Part shown: piece after piece, positions 53,122 to 62,712 of the stretch
How positions within the stretch are numbered: position 1 is the first letter of the stretch
How the letters are laid out: each line of letters opens with the position of its first letter
Assembly: GCA_039184865.1 (NCBI GenBank)
Contig: JBCDAV010000008.1
Coordinates: forward strand, 135,181-199,180
From: Thermohalobaculum sp039184865
GTDB lineage: Bacteria > Pseudomonadota > Alphaproteobacteria > Rhodobacterales > Rhodobacteraceae
Direction: 5' to 3'
DNA: 64,000 nucleotides
Notes under the pieces: generated by a model
Told to the model about the DNA's origin: nothing
Databases searched by the model: none
Seen by the model: only the letters and a program-made list of their open reading frames with translations
Translations under genes and position numbers: made by a program

Positions 53122-53559
53122 ATGGGACGCGCCATCTTCACCGTCGATAGCTACGAAGCGACTGTGTATGCCGTCAAATCCGGGCGGGGCGATCGCGAAT
53201 TTGCGATGTGGTGCTACAGCGATATCCTTGAGATCAGGGGTTTCCGATACCGCTATCAGGTTTTCCTCGATGCTCCCAACTCTGCGGGTTCCGGCAGCCT
53301 GATCTACCAACGCCGAGCAAGAGGTCAGGTCGATCGCACGATCTTTGGTGTCGTGAATCTTTCGGGCGCTCAGATCGACCGCATCTACCGGCTTGTCTCG
53401 ACCGAGCACCCGGTGCGGATCCGGATGGACTACGACGGCAACGACTTGCTAAGCGGAGATGACTTTTCCGCTTTCCGGAATGTAAGTGACGCTCAGGTGT
53501 TCACTGGACGAGAGCCCGCCGGTGAAGGCGAAGGCCGCACGCTGGAGTTTCCGGAATGA
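53122..53559 (+). CDS. unknown protein encoded between sucC and sucD
   Basis: A 145-residue cytoplasmic protein with no signal peptide and no membrane segment. The sequence is mixed alpha/beta: GRAIFTVDSYEATVYAVKSG, FAMWCYSDILEIRGFRYRYQVFLDAP, RTIFGVVNLSGAQIDRIYRL and EHPVRIRMDYDGNDLL. The GxAIFTVDxYEA start and the absence of nucleotide-binding loops tell little of function. The gap to sucC is 28 nt and to sucD 98 nt, so it is transcribed with them. A Shine-Dalgarno (GGGGAGA) lies close to the ATG. Real gene; function unknown. Confidence 0.72.
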   Translation: MGRAIFTVDSYEATVYAVKSGRGDREFAMWCYSDILEIRGFRYRYQVFLDAPNSAGSGSLIYQRRARGQVDRTIFGVVNLSGAQIDRIYRLVSTEHPVRIRMDYDGNDLLSGDDFSAFRNVSDAQVFTGREPAGEGEGRTLEFPE

Positions 53560-53657
53560 CCTTCGCGCAACTCAACGAACAACGACGCTTTCAAAGTCGG
53601 TGCCTCGCGCACGGTCTTTCGGACAACGCGAATTTCTAACGAAGAGAGGGAAGGCAC

Positions 53658-54539
<882 letters not shown>

Positions 54540-54581
54540 GCCGGCGGGCGCGGCGTGAAAAATGCACGCCAGCTCACTGTT

Positions 54582-54614
54582 TTGACCTTGGGTCAAGGCT
54601 TGCTTAACGCCTTG
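54582..54614 (+). promoter_or_regulatory. inverted repeats and candidate promoter before sucA
   Basis: TTGACC (54582-54587) and GGTCAA (54591-54596) form a perfect inverted repeat with a 3-nt spacer; an overlapping second one is CAAGGC (54594-54599) with GCCTTG (54609-54614). TTGACC also fits a -35 element with TAACGC 17 nt later. This may be an operator and internal promoter for sucA-sucB-lpd, 110 nt before the sucA start. Confidence 0.42.
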
Positions 54615-54726
54615 ATTGAATGAATGATACGTGCCGTCCGGTTCAGGACGGGACGAGTCGCAACGGTGCCCGCCACAAGGTGCCAAACGCAAGGGGAAGG
54701 GCCGCCGCAAGCGACCCCTTGGACAT

Positions 54727-57693
54727 ATGACAGAAGTCAGCTCGAACGAGCAGTTCCACGCCTCCAGCTTTCTGCAGGGGCACAACGCCGAATACGTCGA
54801 ACAACTCCACGCCGCTTATGTGAAGGATCCGGGCTCAGTCGATCCGACCTGGCGCGATTACTTCGCATCGCTCGGCGAGGCACCGGATCAGGTGGTGTCC
54901 GAGGCGCAAGGCGCGCCGTGGGCCCGGGCCGACTGGCCGCCCGCGCCGTCCGACGAGACGACGGCAGCGCTCGACGGCAACTGGGATGCCATGCCCGACG
55001 CCGAAACGCTCGAAAAGAAGATCCGGGCGAAGAAGGCGAACGGGGCGAACGGGGCTGCGGCGGCGCAGGACGAGACGGTCACGCGCAGCGCCGTGCTCGA
55101 TTCGATCCGGGCGATCATGTACATCCGGTCGTTCCGCTCGCGCGCCCATCTCGGCGCAAATCTCGATCCGCTCGGGCTGCAAGGGGCCGTGGATCATCCT
55201 GAGTTCGACCCGAAGTTCTTCGGCTTCTCCGAGGCCGACATGGATCGCCCGATCTACATCGACAATGTGCTCGGGCTCGAGACGGCGACCCTGCGCGATA
55301 TCCAGGCGATCCTGAAGCGGACCTATCAGGGCACGTTCGCACTCCAGTTCATGCACCTGCAGGACCCGGAGCCGAAAAGCTGGCTGCAGCAGCGCATCGA
55401 GGGGCTCGGCAAGGAAATCAGCTTCACGCCTGAAGGCCGCAAGGCGATCCTCCAGAAACTGGTCGAGACCGAGGGCTTCGAAAAGTTCCTCGGCGTCAAG
55501 TACATGGGCACCAAGCGCTTCGGCCTGGACGGCGGGGAAAGCCTGATCCCGGCGATCGAACAGATCATCAAGCGCGGCGGCGCGCTTGGCGCCAAGGAAG
55601 TGATCATCGGAATGCCGCACCGCGGCCGGCTGAACATCCTCGCCAACGTTATGGAAAAACCGTTCCGGGCGATCTTCAACGAGTTCCAGGGCGGCAGCTT
55701 CAAGCCCGAGGATGTCGACGGGTCCGGCGACGTGAAGTACCACCTCGGCGCCTCCTCGGACCGGACATTCGACGGCAACGAAGTCCACCTCAGCCTGACC
55801 GCGAACCCGAGCCATCTGGAAGCGGTGAACCCGGTCGTGCTCGGCAAGGTGCGGGCAAAGCAGGCGCAGAAAGGCGATGATCGGACCAGCGTGATCCCGC
55901 TCCTGTTGCACGGCGACGCAGCCTTTGCGGGGCAGGGCGTCATCGCGGAGGGCTTCGGCCTCTCGATGCTCAAGGGCCACAAGACCGGCGGTACGATCCA
56001 CATCATCGTCAACAACCAGATCGGGTTTACGACCGCGCCGCACCACAGCCGGTCGAGCCCCTATCCGACCGACATCGCCAAGATGGTCGACTGTCCGATC
56101 TTCCACGTGAACGGCGACGATCCTGAGGCGGTGGTGCACGCGGCCAAGGTCGCGACCGAGTTCCGCCAGAAGTTCCAGCGCGACGTCGTAATCGACATGT
56201 TCTGCTATCGCCGGTTCGGCCACAACGAGGGCGATGAACCGATGTTCACTCAGCCCCTGATGTACAAGGCGATCAAGAAGCACAAGACGACCGTCGAGCT
56301 CTACGGCAACAGGCTGGTCGCCGATGGTTTGCTGACCGAAGCGGCCCTCGAGGATTCAAAGTCCGACTTCCAGGCGTTCCTGAATGACGAGTTCGAAGCC
56401 GGGAAAGAGTACCGGCCCAACAAGGCTGACTGGCTCGATGGCCGCTGGTCTGGGCTCGCGACGGGCGAGGGCGAGTATCAGCGCGGGCAGACCGCGGTTC
56501 CGGCCGAGACGCTGCGCGAAGTGGGCTCGGCCCTGACCAAGCTGCCCGAGGACTTCGCGCCTCACCGCACGATCTCCCGCCTGCTCGACACCAAGCGCGA
56601 GATGATCGACACGGGACAGGGCATCGACTGGGCAACCGCGGAGGCGCTGGCCTTCGGGTCGCTGATGCTTGAGGGTTACAAGGTCCGCCTGTCCGGTCAG
56701 GACTGCACGCGGGGTACGTTCAGTCAGCGTCATTCCGGCATGACCGACCAGAACACCGAGGAGCGTTTCTATCCGCTGAACCACATCCGTGAGGGGCAGT
56801 CGAGTTTTGAGGTCATCGACTCGATGCTCTCGGAATATGCGGTGCTCGGTTACGAATACGGTTTCTCGCTGAGCGAACCGAACGCGCTTGTGCTGTGGGA
56901 GGCGCAGTTCGGCGACTTCGCCAACGGCGCCCAGATCATGATCGACCAGTTCATCTGTTCCGGCGAGCGCAAGTGGCTGCGTATGTCCGGTCTGGTGATG
57001 CTGCTGCCGCACGGCTACGAAGGGCAGGGCCCCGAGCACTCCTCGGCACGGATCGAGCGTTATCTGCAGCTTTCGGCCGAGGACAACTGGATTGTCGCCA
57101 ATTGCTCGACTCCGGCGAACTACTTCCACATCCTGCGTCGCCAGTTGCACCGCAGCTTCCGCAAGCCGCTCGTGCTGTTCACGCCGAAATCTCTGCTGCG
57201 CCACAAGCGCTGTATCTCGACCATGGAGGAACTGGCCGAGGGCTCGTCTTTCCACAGGGTGCTTTGGGACGACGCCGAGCACGGCAACTCCGATACGGAA
57301 CTGAAACCCGATGCCGAGATCAAGCGCGTCGTGATGTGCTCCGGCAAGGTCTATTTCGATCTGCTCGACGCGCGCGACGCGGCGGGTCTGGACGACGTCT
57401 ACCTGATGCGGCTCGAGCAGTTCTATCCGTTCCCGGCGCTCAGCCTGACGCGCGAACTCGCGAGGTTCCCCGGCGCTGAAGTCGTCTGGTGTCAGGAAGA
57501 GCCGAAAAACCAGGGTGCGTGGTTCTTTGTCGAACCCAACATCGAATGGGTCCTGAGCCGAACGCGGCCGTCCGGAGGACGTGCGGAATATGCCGGGCGC
57601 GCCGCGTCGGCGTCGCCTGCGACCGGGCTCGCATCTCAACACAAGGCCGAGCAGGACAAGCTGGTGCGCACGGCACTCGGGCTCGGCGAGTAA
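54727..57693 (+). CDS. sucA: 2-oxoglutarate dehydrogenase E1
   Basis: A 988-residue thiamine-diphosphate decarboxylase. The N-terminal E2-binding segment is SFLQGHNAEYVEQLHAAYVKDPGSVDPTWRDYF; a 60-residue Ala/Gly/Lys linker follows. TPP/Mg binding is seen at GMPHRGRLNILANVMEKP, then HGDAAFAGQGV and VNNQIGFTTAP with the ThDP GDG-N pattern in HVNGDDPEAVVHA, and the substrate-binding Cys/His region DCTRGTFSQRHSGMTDQ. C-terminal YEFGFSLSEPNALVLWEAQFGDF-type residues are also present. The start at 54727 has only a weak Shine-Dalgarno (TTGGA). First gene of sucA-sucB-VOC-lpd. Confidence 0.97.
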   Translation: MTEVSSNEQFHASSFLQGHNAEYVEQLHAAYVKDPGSVDPTWRDYFASLGEAPDQVVSEAQGAPWARADWPPAPSDETTAALDGNWDAMPDAETLEKKIRAKKANGANGAAAAQDETVTRSAVLDSIRAIMYIRSFRSRAHLGANLDPLGLQGAVDHPEFDPKFFGFSEADMDRPIYIDNVLGLETATLRDIQAILKRTYQGTFALQFMHLQDPEPKSWLQQRIEGLGKEISFTPEGRKAILQKLVETEGFEKFLGVKYMGTKRFGLDGGESLIPAIEQIIKRGGALGAKEVIIGMPHRGRLNILANVMEKPFRAIFNEFQGGSFKPEDVDGSGDVKYHLGASSDRTFDGNEVHLSLTANPSHLEAVNPVVLGKVRAKQAQKGDDRTSVIPLLLHGDAAFAGQGVIAEGFGLSMLKGHKTGGTIHIIVNNQIGFTTAPHHSRSSPYPTDIAKMVDCPIFHVNGDDPEAVVHAAKVATEFRQKFQRDVVIDMFCYRRFGHNEGDEPMFTQPLMYKAIKKHKTTVELYGNRLVADGLLTEAALEDSKSDFQAFLNDEFEAGKEYRPNKADWLDGRWSGLATGEGEYQRGQTAVPAETLREVGSALTKLPEDFAPHRTISRLLDTKREMIDTGQGIDWATAEALAFGSLMLEGYKVRLSGQDCTRGTFSQRHSGMTDQNTEERFYPLNHIREGQSSFEVIDSMLSEYAVLGYEYGFSLSEPNALVLWEAQFGDFANGAQIMIDQFICSGERKWLRMSGLVMLLPHGYEGQGPEHSSARIERYLQLSAEDNWIVANCSTPANYFHILRRQLHRSFRKPLVLFTPKSLLRHKRCISTMEELAEGSSFHRVLWDDAEHGNSDTELKPDAEIKRVVMCSGKVYFDLLDARDAAGLDDVYLMRLEQFYPFPALSLTRELARFPGAEVVWCQEEPKNQGAWFFVEPNIEWVLSRTRPSGGRAEYAGRAASASPATGLASQHKAEQDKLVRTALGLGE

Positions 57694-57705
57694 GAGGGAC
57701 AGAAA

Positions 57706-58911
57706 ATGGCAATTGAGGTTCGGGTCCCGACGCTCGGCGAATCAGTGACCGAGGCAACGGTCGGAAGCTGGTTCAAGCAACCGGGCGAGGCCGTCGCGGC
57801 CGACGAGATGCTCTGCGAACTCGAGACCGACAAGGTCGCGATCGAGGTGCCATCTCCTGTGGCAGGCGTGCTCACGGAACACGTCGCAAAGGAAGGCGAC
57901 ACGGTCGAGGTCAATGCGCTTCTCGCAACCATCGAGGAAGGCGCCGCCGCCGCTGCTGCGGCGCCCGCCGCGGCGGAGGCTGCGACACCGGAGCCTGCCC
58001 CTGCCGCCGCTGCTCCCGAAGCGGCCCGCACGGACATCGAGAACGCGCCATCGGCCAAGAAGGCCATGGCAGAAGCCGGGCTGAGCGCCGATCAGGTTTC
58101 AGGCTCGGGACGTGACGGTCGCATCATGAAAGACGACGTCGCGAAGGCCGCTTCGGCGCCGGCGGCACCCGCGCCCGCCGCACCCGGTGTGGCAGCACCG
58201 GCCGCGGACGGCGCGCGCGAGAAGCGGGTGAAGATGACCCGCCTGCGCCAGACGATCGCGCGGCGCCTGAAGGAAGCGCAGAACACCGCGGCGATGCTGA
58301 CCACCTTCAACGAGGTGGACATGACCGGCGTGATGGAACTGCGCAACGAATACAAGGATCTGTTCCTGAAGAAGCACGGCGTGAAGCTCGGCTTCATGTC
58401 GTTCTTCGTGAAAGCCTGCTGCCATGCGCTTCAGGAAGTCCCGGCAGTGAATGCCGAGATCGACGGGACCGAGCTCGTCTACAAGCACTATGTGAACATG
58501 GGCGTCGCGGTCGGCACGCCGACGGGTCTGGTCGTGCCGGTCGTGCGCGATGCGGACCAACTCGGCTTTGTCGCGATCGAGAAGACGATTGCCGGGCTCG
58601 GCGAGAAGGCGCGCGACGGCAAGCTCTCGATGGCTGACATGCAGGGCGGGACGTTCACGATCTCGAACGGCGGTGTCTACGGCTCGCTGATGTCGGCGCC
58701 GATCCTGAACCCGCCGCAGTCGGGCATCCTCGGCATGCACAAGATCCAGCAGCGCCCGATGGTCGTCGGCGGTCAGATCGTCGCCCGTCCGATGATGTAT
58801 CTCGCGCTCAGCTACGATCACCGGATCATCGACGGCAAAGAGGCCGTGACGTTCCTCGTGCGCGTCAAGGAGGCGCTGGAGGATCCGCGCCGCCTCTTGA
58901 TGGATCTCTGA
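57706..58911 (+). CDS. sucB: 2-oxoglutarate dehydrogenase E2 (dihydrolipoyl succinyltransferase)
   Basis: A 401-residue E2. The lipoyl domain (1-75) carries Lys43 in CELETDKVAIEVPSP, followed by an Ala/Pro linker and the E3-binding domain (about 105-140: SAKKAMAEAGLSADQVSGSG). A second Ala/Pro linker leads to the catalytic core starting at RVKMTRLRQTIARRLKEAQN. Catalytic His372 and Asp376 are in SYDHRIIDGKEAV. The single lipoyl domain is normal for SucB. The gap to sucA is 12 nt, with GAGGGACAG before the ATG. Confidence 0.97.
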   Translation: MAIEVRVPTLGESVTEATVGSWFKQPGEAVAADEMLCELETDKVAIEVPSPVAGVLTEHVAKEGDTVEVNALLATIEEGAAAAAAAPAAAEAATPEPAPAAAAPEAARTDIENAPSAKKAMAEAGLSADQVSGSGRDGRIMKDDVAKAASAPAAPAPAAPGVAAPAADGAREKRVKMTRLRQTIARRLKEAQNTAAMLTTFNEVDMTGVMELRNEYKDLFLKKHGVKLGFMSFFVKACCHALQEVPAVNAEIDGTELVYKHYVNMGVAVGTPTGLVVPVVRDADQLGFVAIEKTIAGLGEKARDGKLSMADMQGGTFTISNGGVYGSLMSAPILNPPQSGILGMHKIQQRPMVVGGQIVARPMMYLALSYDHRIIDGKEAVTFLVRVKEALEDPRRLLMDL

Positions 58912-58924
58912 CCGGGAGGGTCCG

Positions 58925-59326
58925 GTGCTGCCACCGATCGTGCCCTACCTGACCGTCAAGGATGCCAGGTCCGCCCTGGACTTCTACGGCAGGGCGCTGG
59001 GGGCCGAGACGCTAATGATCCTGGAAGAAGACAGTGTCATCTCGCACGCGCGCGCCCGCATCGCGGGCGGCGTCATCATGCTCTACGAGGAAAAGACCGG
59101 CGCGCCCGACAGCAACCGGGCGCCAGAAGCACTGGGCGGCTCGCCCGTCGCCATCAGACTGGAACTGCGAACGGCCGAGCGGGTCGACGCGACAGCCGCG
59201 CAGTGCATCGAGGCCGGGGCGGAGACAGTCATCGCGCCGACCGACCGTCCGTGGGGCCGTCTGGCCGAGATCCGCGACCCGCAGGGCCATATCTGGCGGC
59301 TCGCGGCCAGCACCGTCGAGGAATGA
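58925..59326 (+). CDS. VOC-family (glyoxalase/PhnB-like) protein
   Basis: A 133-residue protein of the vicinal oxygen chelate superfamily with the PhnB/bleomycin-resistance arrangement: PYLTVKDARSALDFYGRALGAE, then a GGxxxxLxLE stretch (GGSPVAIRLELRTAERVD) and the C-terminal RLAEIRDPQGHIWRLA with the metal-ligand-like His/Glu pattern. The start is GTG, with GGGAGGG just upstream. It lies between sucB and lpd with 13-nt and 18-nt gaps, so it is transcribed with them. Its substrate is unknown; it is not required for oxoglutarate dehydrogenase in other bacteria. Confidence 0.85.
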   Translation: MLPPIVPYLTVKDARSALDFYGRALGAETLMILEEDSVISHARARIAGGVIMLYEEKTGAPDSNRAPEALGGSPVAIRLELRTAERVDATAAQCIEAGAETVIAPTDRPWGRLAEIRDPQGHIWRLAASTVEE

Positions 59327-59344
59327 TCTGGAAAGGAAAAGTCG

Positions 59345-60727
59345 ATGTCCGAGTATGATTTGGTGATCATCGGCGGCGGCCCGGGCGGCTATGTCTGCGC
59401 GATCCGGGCCGGGCAGCTTGGCCTCAAGGTCGCCTGCGTCGAGGGGCGCGGCGCGCTCGGCGGGACCTGTCTCAATGTCGGCTGCATCCCGTCGAAAGCA
59501 CTGCTGCACGCATCGGAACTCGTGCACGAGAGCAACCACACCTTCGAGAAAATGGGCATCTCGATCGGCGAGGCGACCGTCGATACCGCCAAGATGCTCG
59601 ATTACAAGGACGGCGTGATCAAGTCGAACACCGATGGGATCGAGTTCCTGTTCAAGAAGAACAAGGTCGACTACGTCAAGGGCTGGGGCAAGATCACCGC
59701 ACCCGGCGAGGTCACGGTCGGCGAGCAGGTGCTCAAGACGAAGAACATCGTGATCGCCACGGGGTCCGAACCGGCCAGCCTGCCGGGCGTCGAGGTCGAC
59801 GAGGAGCGCGTCGTGACCTCGACCGGTGCGCTCGATCTCCAGCAGATCCCGAAGCGGCTGGTGGTGATCGGCGCGGGCGTGATCGGGCTGGAGCTGGGAT
59901 CGGTCTGGGGCCGCCTCGGCTCGGAGGTGACAGTGATCGAGTATCTCGACGAGATCACGCCGGGTCAGGATCGCGAGGTCCAGCGAAACTTCCAGAAGAT
60001 CCTCGCCAAACAGGGCTTCAACTTCATCCTTGGCGCGGCGGTGCAGTCCGTGGAGAAGGGAGAGGCGCTGACGGTCCACTACAAGACACGCAAGGATGAG
60101 GCCGATCACACGCTCGAGGCCGATGTCGTCCTGCTCGCCACCGGCCGGCGTCCCTATACCGTGGGTCTCGGGCTCGAGGAGATCGGCGTCGAGACCGATC
60201 GCGGCATGGTCAAGACCGACGCGCGCTGGCAGACCAACGTGCCCGGGATCTACGCCATCGGCGACGTGATCGCCGGGCCGATGCTCGCCCACAAGGCCGA
60301 GGACGAAGGCATGGCTGTCGCCGTCCAGCTCGCCGGGCAGCACGGGCACGTGAACTACGATGTCATTCCGGGCGTGATCTACACCGCCCCCGAAGTCGCG
60401 AGCGTCGGCAAGACCGAACAGGAACTGAAAGCGGAAGGGCGTGCCTACAAGGCGGGCAAGTTCGGTTTCATGGCCAATGGCCGCGCCAAGGCGAACTTCG
60501 TGACCGACGGGTTCGTGAAGATCCTCGCGGACAAGGAGACCGACCGGATCCTCGGCGCGCACATCATCGGGCCGTCAGCAGGCGATCTGATCCACGAGAT
60601 CTGTGTTGCCATGGAGTTCGGCGCCTCGGCCGAGGACCTCGCGCTGACCTGCCACGCGCACCCGACCTATTCCGAGGCCGTGCGCGAAGCGGCGCTGGCC
60701 TGCGGGGACGGGCCGATCCACTCCTGA
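59345..60727 (+). CDS. lpd: dihydrolipoyl dehydrogenase, OGDH-type E3
   Basis: A 460-residue E3 of the 2-oxoglutarate dehydrogenase complex. FAD loop VIIGGGPGGYVCAIRAGQLG (residues 7-26), redox pair Cys42/Cys47 in GGTCLNVGCIPSK, NAD loop VIGAGVIGLELGSVWGRLG, central YAIGDVIAGPMLAHKAEDEG and active-site TCHAHPTYSEAVREA. It is linked to sucA-sucB, and the CLNVGC form matches the OGDH-type group. The other E3 in this window (at 35126) has CLNWGC. AAGGAAAAG lies before the ATG. Confidence 0.97.
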   Translation: MSEYDLVIIGGGPGGYVCAIRAGQLGLKVACVEGRGALGGTCLNVGCIPSKALLHASELVHESNHTFEKMGISIGEATVDTAKMLDYKDGVIKSNTDGIEFLFKKNKVDYVKGWGKITAPGEVTVGEQVLKTKNIVIATGSEPASLPGVEVDEERVVTSTGALDLQQIPKRLVVIGAGVIGLELGSVWGRLGSEVTVIEYLDEITPGQDREVQRNFQKILAKQGFNFILGAAVQSVEKGEALTVHYKTRKDEADHTLEADVVLLATGRRPYTVGLGLEEIGVETDRGMVKTDARWQTNVPGIYAIGDVIAGPMLAHKAEDEGMAVAVQLAGQHGHVNYDVIPGVIYTAPEVASVGKTEQELKAEGRAYKAGKFGFMANGRAKANFVTDGFVKILADKETDRILGAHIIGPSAGDLIHEICVAMEFGASAEDLALTCHAHPTYSEAVREAALACGDGPIHS

Positions 60728-60813
60728 CAAAATGTGATATCGCAGCACCCCGGCCGGGCCTGACAGGGCGCGGCCATTTGCGTTAAGAGGCTGCGACCGA
60801 CGGGGAGACAGAC

Positions 60814-61341
60814 ATGACGAAACTGCTTGGTATCTCGGGCTCGCTGCGCAAGGGCAGCTACAATTCGATGCTGGTGCGCGAGGCGGCGCGGATCTTCGCG
60901 CCGGACGAGTTCGCCTTCGCCGACATGAACCTGCCGCTGTTCAACGAGGATGTCGAAGCCGAGGGCATTCCCGAACCCGTGCAGAGGATTTCGCAGCAGA
61001 TCCTCGACGCGGATGCGATCGTCATGTCGACGACCGAATACAACAAGGGCCCGTCCGGCGTGATGAAGAACATGCTGGACTGGGTCAGCCGGCCGCGCCC
61101 CGCGCCGATGGTCGGCAAGCCTGTCGCGGTGCTCTCGGCGGCGGCCGGTGCGGCCGGTGGTCAGCGCGCCAAGTCGAACATGTACCTCTACCTGATCCCC
61201 TTCAAGGTGAAGCTCGTCTACCAGTCCGAAGTGAACGTGGGCGGTGCTGGCTCGAAGTTCGACGAGAACGGCCGCCTGACGGATGAGGCGAGTGAGCAGG
61301 CGCTGGAGCGGCTGATGGCGGAACTGAAGGCCGAGATTTGA
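60814..61341 (+). CDS. NADPH-dependent FMN reductase
   Basis: A 175-residue flavodoxin-fold reductase of the ChrR/YieF/SsuE group. The FMN phosphate loop is GISGSLRKGSYNSMLVR (residues 6-22), followed by NLPLFNEDVE, the flavin-contact segment TTEYNKGPSGVMKNMLDWVSRP, and LSAAAGAAGGQRAK. Such enzymes use NAD(P)H to reduce quinones, chromate or flavins. It stands 86 nt after lpd and 85 nt before glxB, so it may have its own promoter. GGGGAGA precedes the ATG. Confidence 0.93.
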   Translation: MTKLLGISGSLRKGSYNSMLVREAARIFAPDEFAFADMNLPLFNEDVEAEGIPEPVQRISQQILDADAIVMSTTEYNKGPSGVMKNMLDWVSRPRPAPMVGKPVAVLSAAAGAAGGQRAKSNMYLYLIPFKVKLVYQSEVNVGGAGSKFDENGRLTDEASEQALERLMAELKAEI

Positions 61342-61426
61342 ACCAGCGGCCGGCACGAAGTTGAAATCGCGCCTTTCCTCCTGCAAGGAGCGGAACTAGC
61401 TTGCTCTGCGGTGGGAGGAAACCTCG

Positions 61427-62317
61427 ATGTGCGGAATCGTTGGTCTTTATCTGAAAACCCCGGCGCTGGAGGGCGATCTCGGCCGCCTGACCGCGCTGAT
61501 GCTGAGCGAGATGTCCTCGCGCGGGCCTGACTCCGCAGGCTTCGCGGTATACGGCGGGCAGACCGACCATGACCGGGTCTCGGCGCTCTCGCGCACGGGC
61601 GAGACCGACTGGACGGCCTACGAGAGCGCGCTGTCCGAGGTCGTCGGCGATGTATCCGTCAGCACGCTCTCCGATCACGCGATTTTCGAGACGACCGACG
61701 GACAGGCCGCGCGAAACTGGCTGATCGTCAATGCGCCGGATGTCAGCGTGCTCGGCGTCGGTCAGGCGATGGAACTCTGCAAGGGCATCGGCGACCCGGA
61801 CGCCGTGGCGGAACGGCTGGACCTCGCGGGCCGCACCGGTACGCACGCGGTCGCGCACACCCGCATGGCGACGGAAAGTGCCGTGACGACCGAGGGATCG
61901 CACCCGTTCAGCACCGGCGCCGACACCTGCCTCGTGCACAATGGCTCGCTGAGCAATCACAACCGGCTGCGCGAGGTGCTGGAGAAACGGGGCGAGACCT
62001 TCCAGACCGAGAACGACTCCGAGGTCGCGGCGGGCTATCTCGCATACCGGATGCGCCAGGGCGATAACATCGACACGGCCATCGGCCACGCGATACGCGA
62101 CTTCGACGGCTTCTACACGTTTGCCATCGGCACGCGCGACGGGTTCGCCGTCGTCCGCGACCCGATCGCGTGCAAACCGGCCGTGATTGCCGAAACCGAC
62201 GACTGGGCGGCGATGTCGTCCGAGTTCCGCGCCATCGCGCGCCTGCCCGGCGCCGAGCACGCCGAGATCTGGGAGCCGGAACCGGCCAGGATCTATGCCT
62301 GGAGCCGCGCGGCATGA
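61427..62317 (+). CDS. glxB: class II glutamine amidotransferase, GlxB/MgsA type
   Basis: A 296-residue N-terminal nucleophile amidotransferase. The catalytic Cys2 is in MCGIVGLYL after Met removal; SSRGPDSAGFAVYG, HTRMATESAVTTEGSHPFST, VHNGSLSNHNRLRE and ENDSEVAAGYLAYRM are the glutamine-binding and oxyanion segments. It corresponds to the glutaminase domain of glutamate synthase, detached as a separate gene. In methylotrophs such subunits make N-methylglutamate from glutamate and methylamine; rhizobia call the cluster glxBCD. GGGAGGAAA precedes the start. The stop overlaps the next gene (ATGA). An inverted repeat CTCCT-GCA-AGGAG lies at 61378-61390 upstream. Confidence 0.92.
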   Translation: MCGIVGLYLKTPALEGDLGRLTALMLSEMSSRGPDSAGFAVYGGQTDHDRVSALSRTGETDWTAYESALSEVVGDVSVSTLSDHAIFETTDGQAARNWLIVNAPDVSVLGVGQAMELCKGIGDPDAVAERLDLAGRTGTHAVAHTRMATESAVTTEGSHPFSTGADTCLVHNGSLSNHNRLREVLEKRGETFQTENDSEVAAGYLAYRMRQGDNIDTAIGHAIRDFDGFYTFAIGTRDGFAVVRDPIACKPAVIAETDDWAAMSSEFRAIARLPGAEHAEIWEPEPARIYAWSRAA

Positions 62318-62712
62318 CGGAAAATACCGGGCGCTGTCTCTGCCGCGCCGTGACTTACGCCTTCCGCCCGCCGATCAACTGGTGCCTGCACTGCCATTGC
62401 GAGAGTTGCCGGCGCAACTGCGCGGCGGCCTACGCGACTTTTGTCAGCGTTCCGAACGGGCAGTGGCGCTGGACCCGCGACGAACCCGCCAGTTACGCAT
62501 CCTCGACCGGCGTCGAGCGCCTGTTCTGCCGGAAATGCGGCACGCCGGTTGCCTACCGCAACGACGAACTGCCGGACGAGATCCACTTCTATCTCGTCGG
62601 TCTCGACGAACCGGAAGCCTTCGCGCCCGAGCGTCACGTCTTTCTGCAGGACCAACTTGCCTGGGTGCATCTCGGCGACGATCTGCCCAAATACCACGGG
62701 TTCACCCCATGA
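62314..62712 (+). CDS. GFA/CENP-V-fold zinc protein inside the glx operon
   Basis: A 132-residue protein of the glutathione-dependent formaldehyde-activating (GFA/Mss4-like) family. Zinc-binding cysteines are seen at CLC (residues 8, 10), CxxCxCxxC (24, 27, 29, 32) with Cys36, and FCRKCG (72, 75). The rest is a beta-rich fold (ERLFCRKCGTPVAYRNDELPDEIHFYLVG). It overlaps glxB and glxC by 4 nt on either side, so it is translated with them. It is shorter than true Gfa (about 190 residues), and many members do not act on formaldehyde, but the methylamine-linked context makes C1 handling plausible. Confidence 0.88.
   Translation: MTENTGRCLCRAVTYAFRPPINWCLHCHCESCRRNCAAAYATFVSVPNGQWRWTRDEPASYASSTGVERLFCRKCGTPVAYRNDELPDEIHFYLVGLDEPEAFAPERHVFLQDQLAWVHLGDDLPKYHGFTP

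Noticed and set aside
54835..56283. 482-residue minus-strand frame inside sucA
   Set aside because: Antisense to a fully conserved gene, no family motifs; arises from high GC content.
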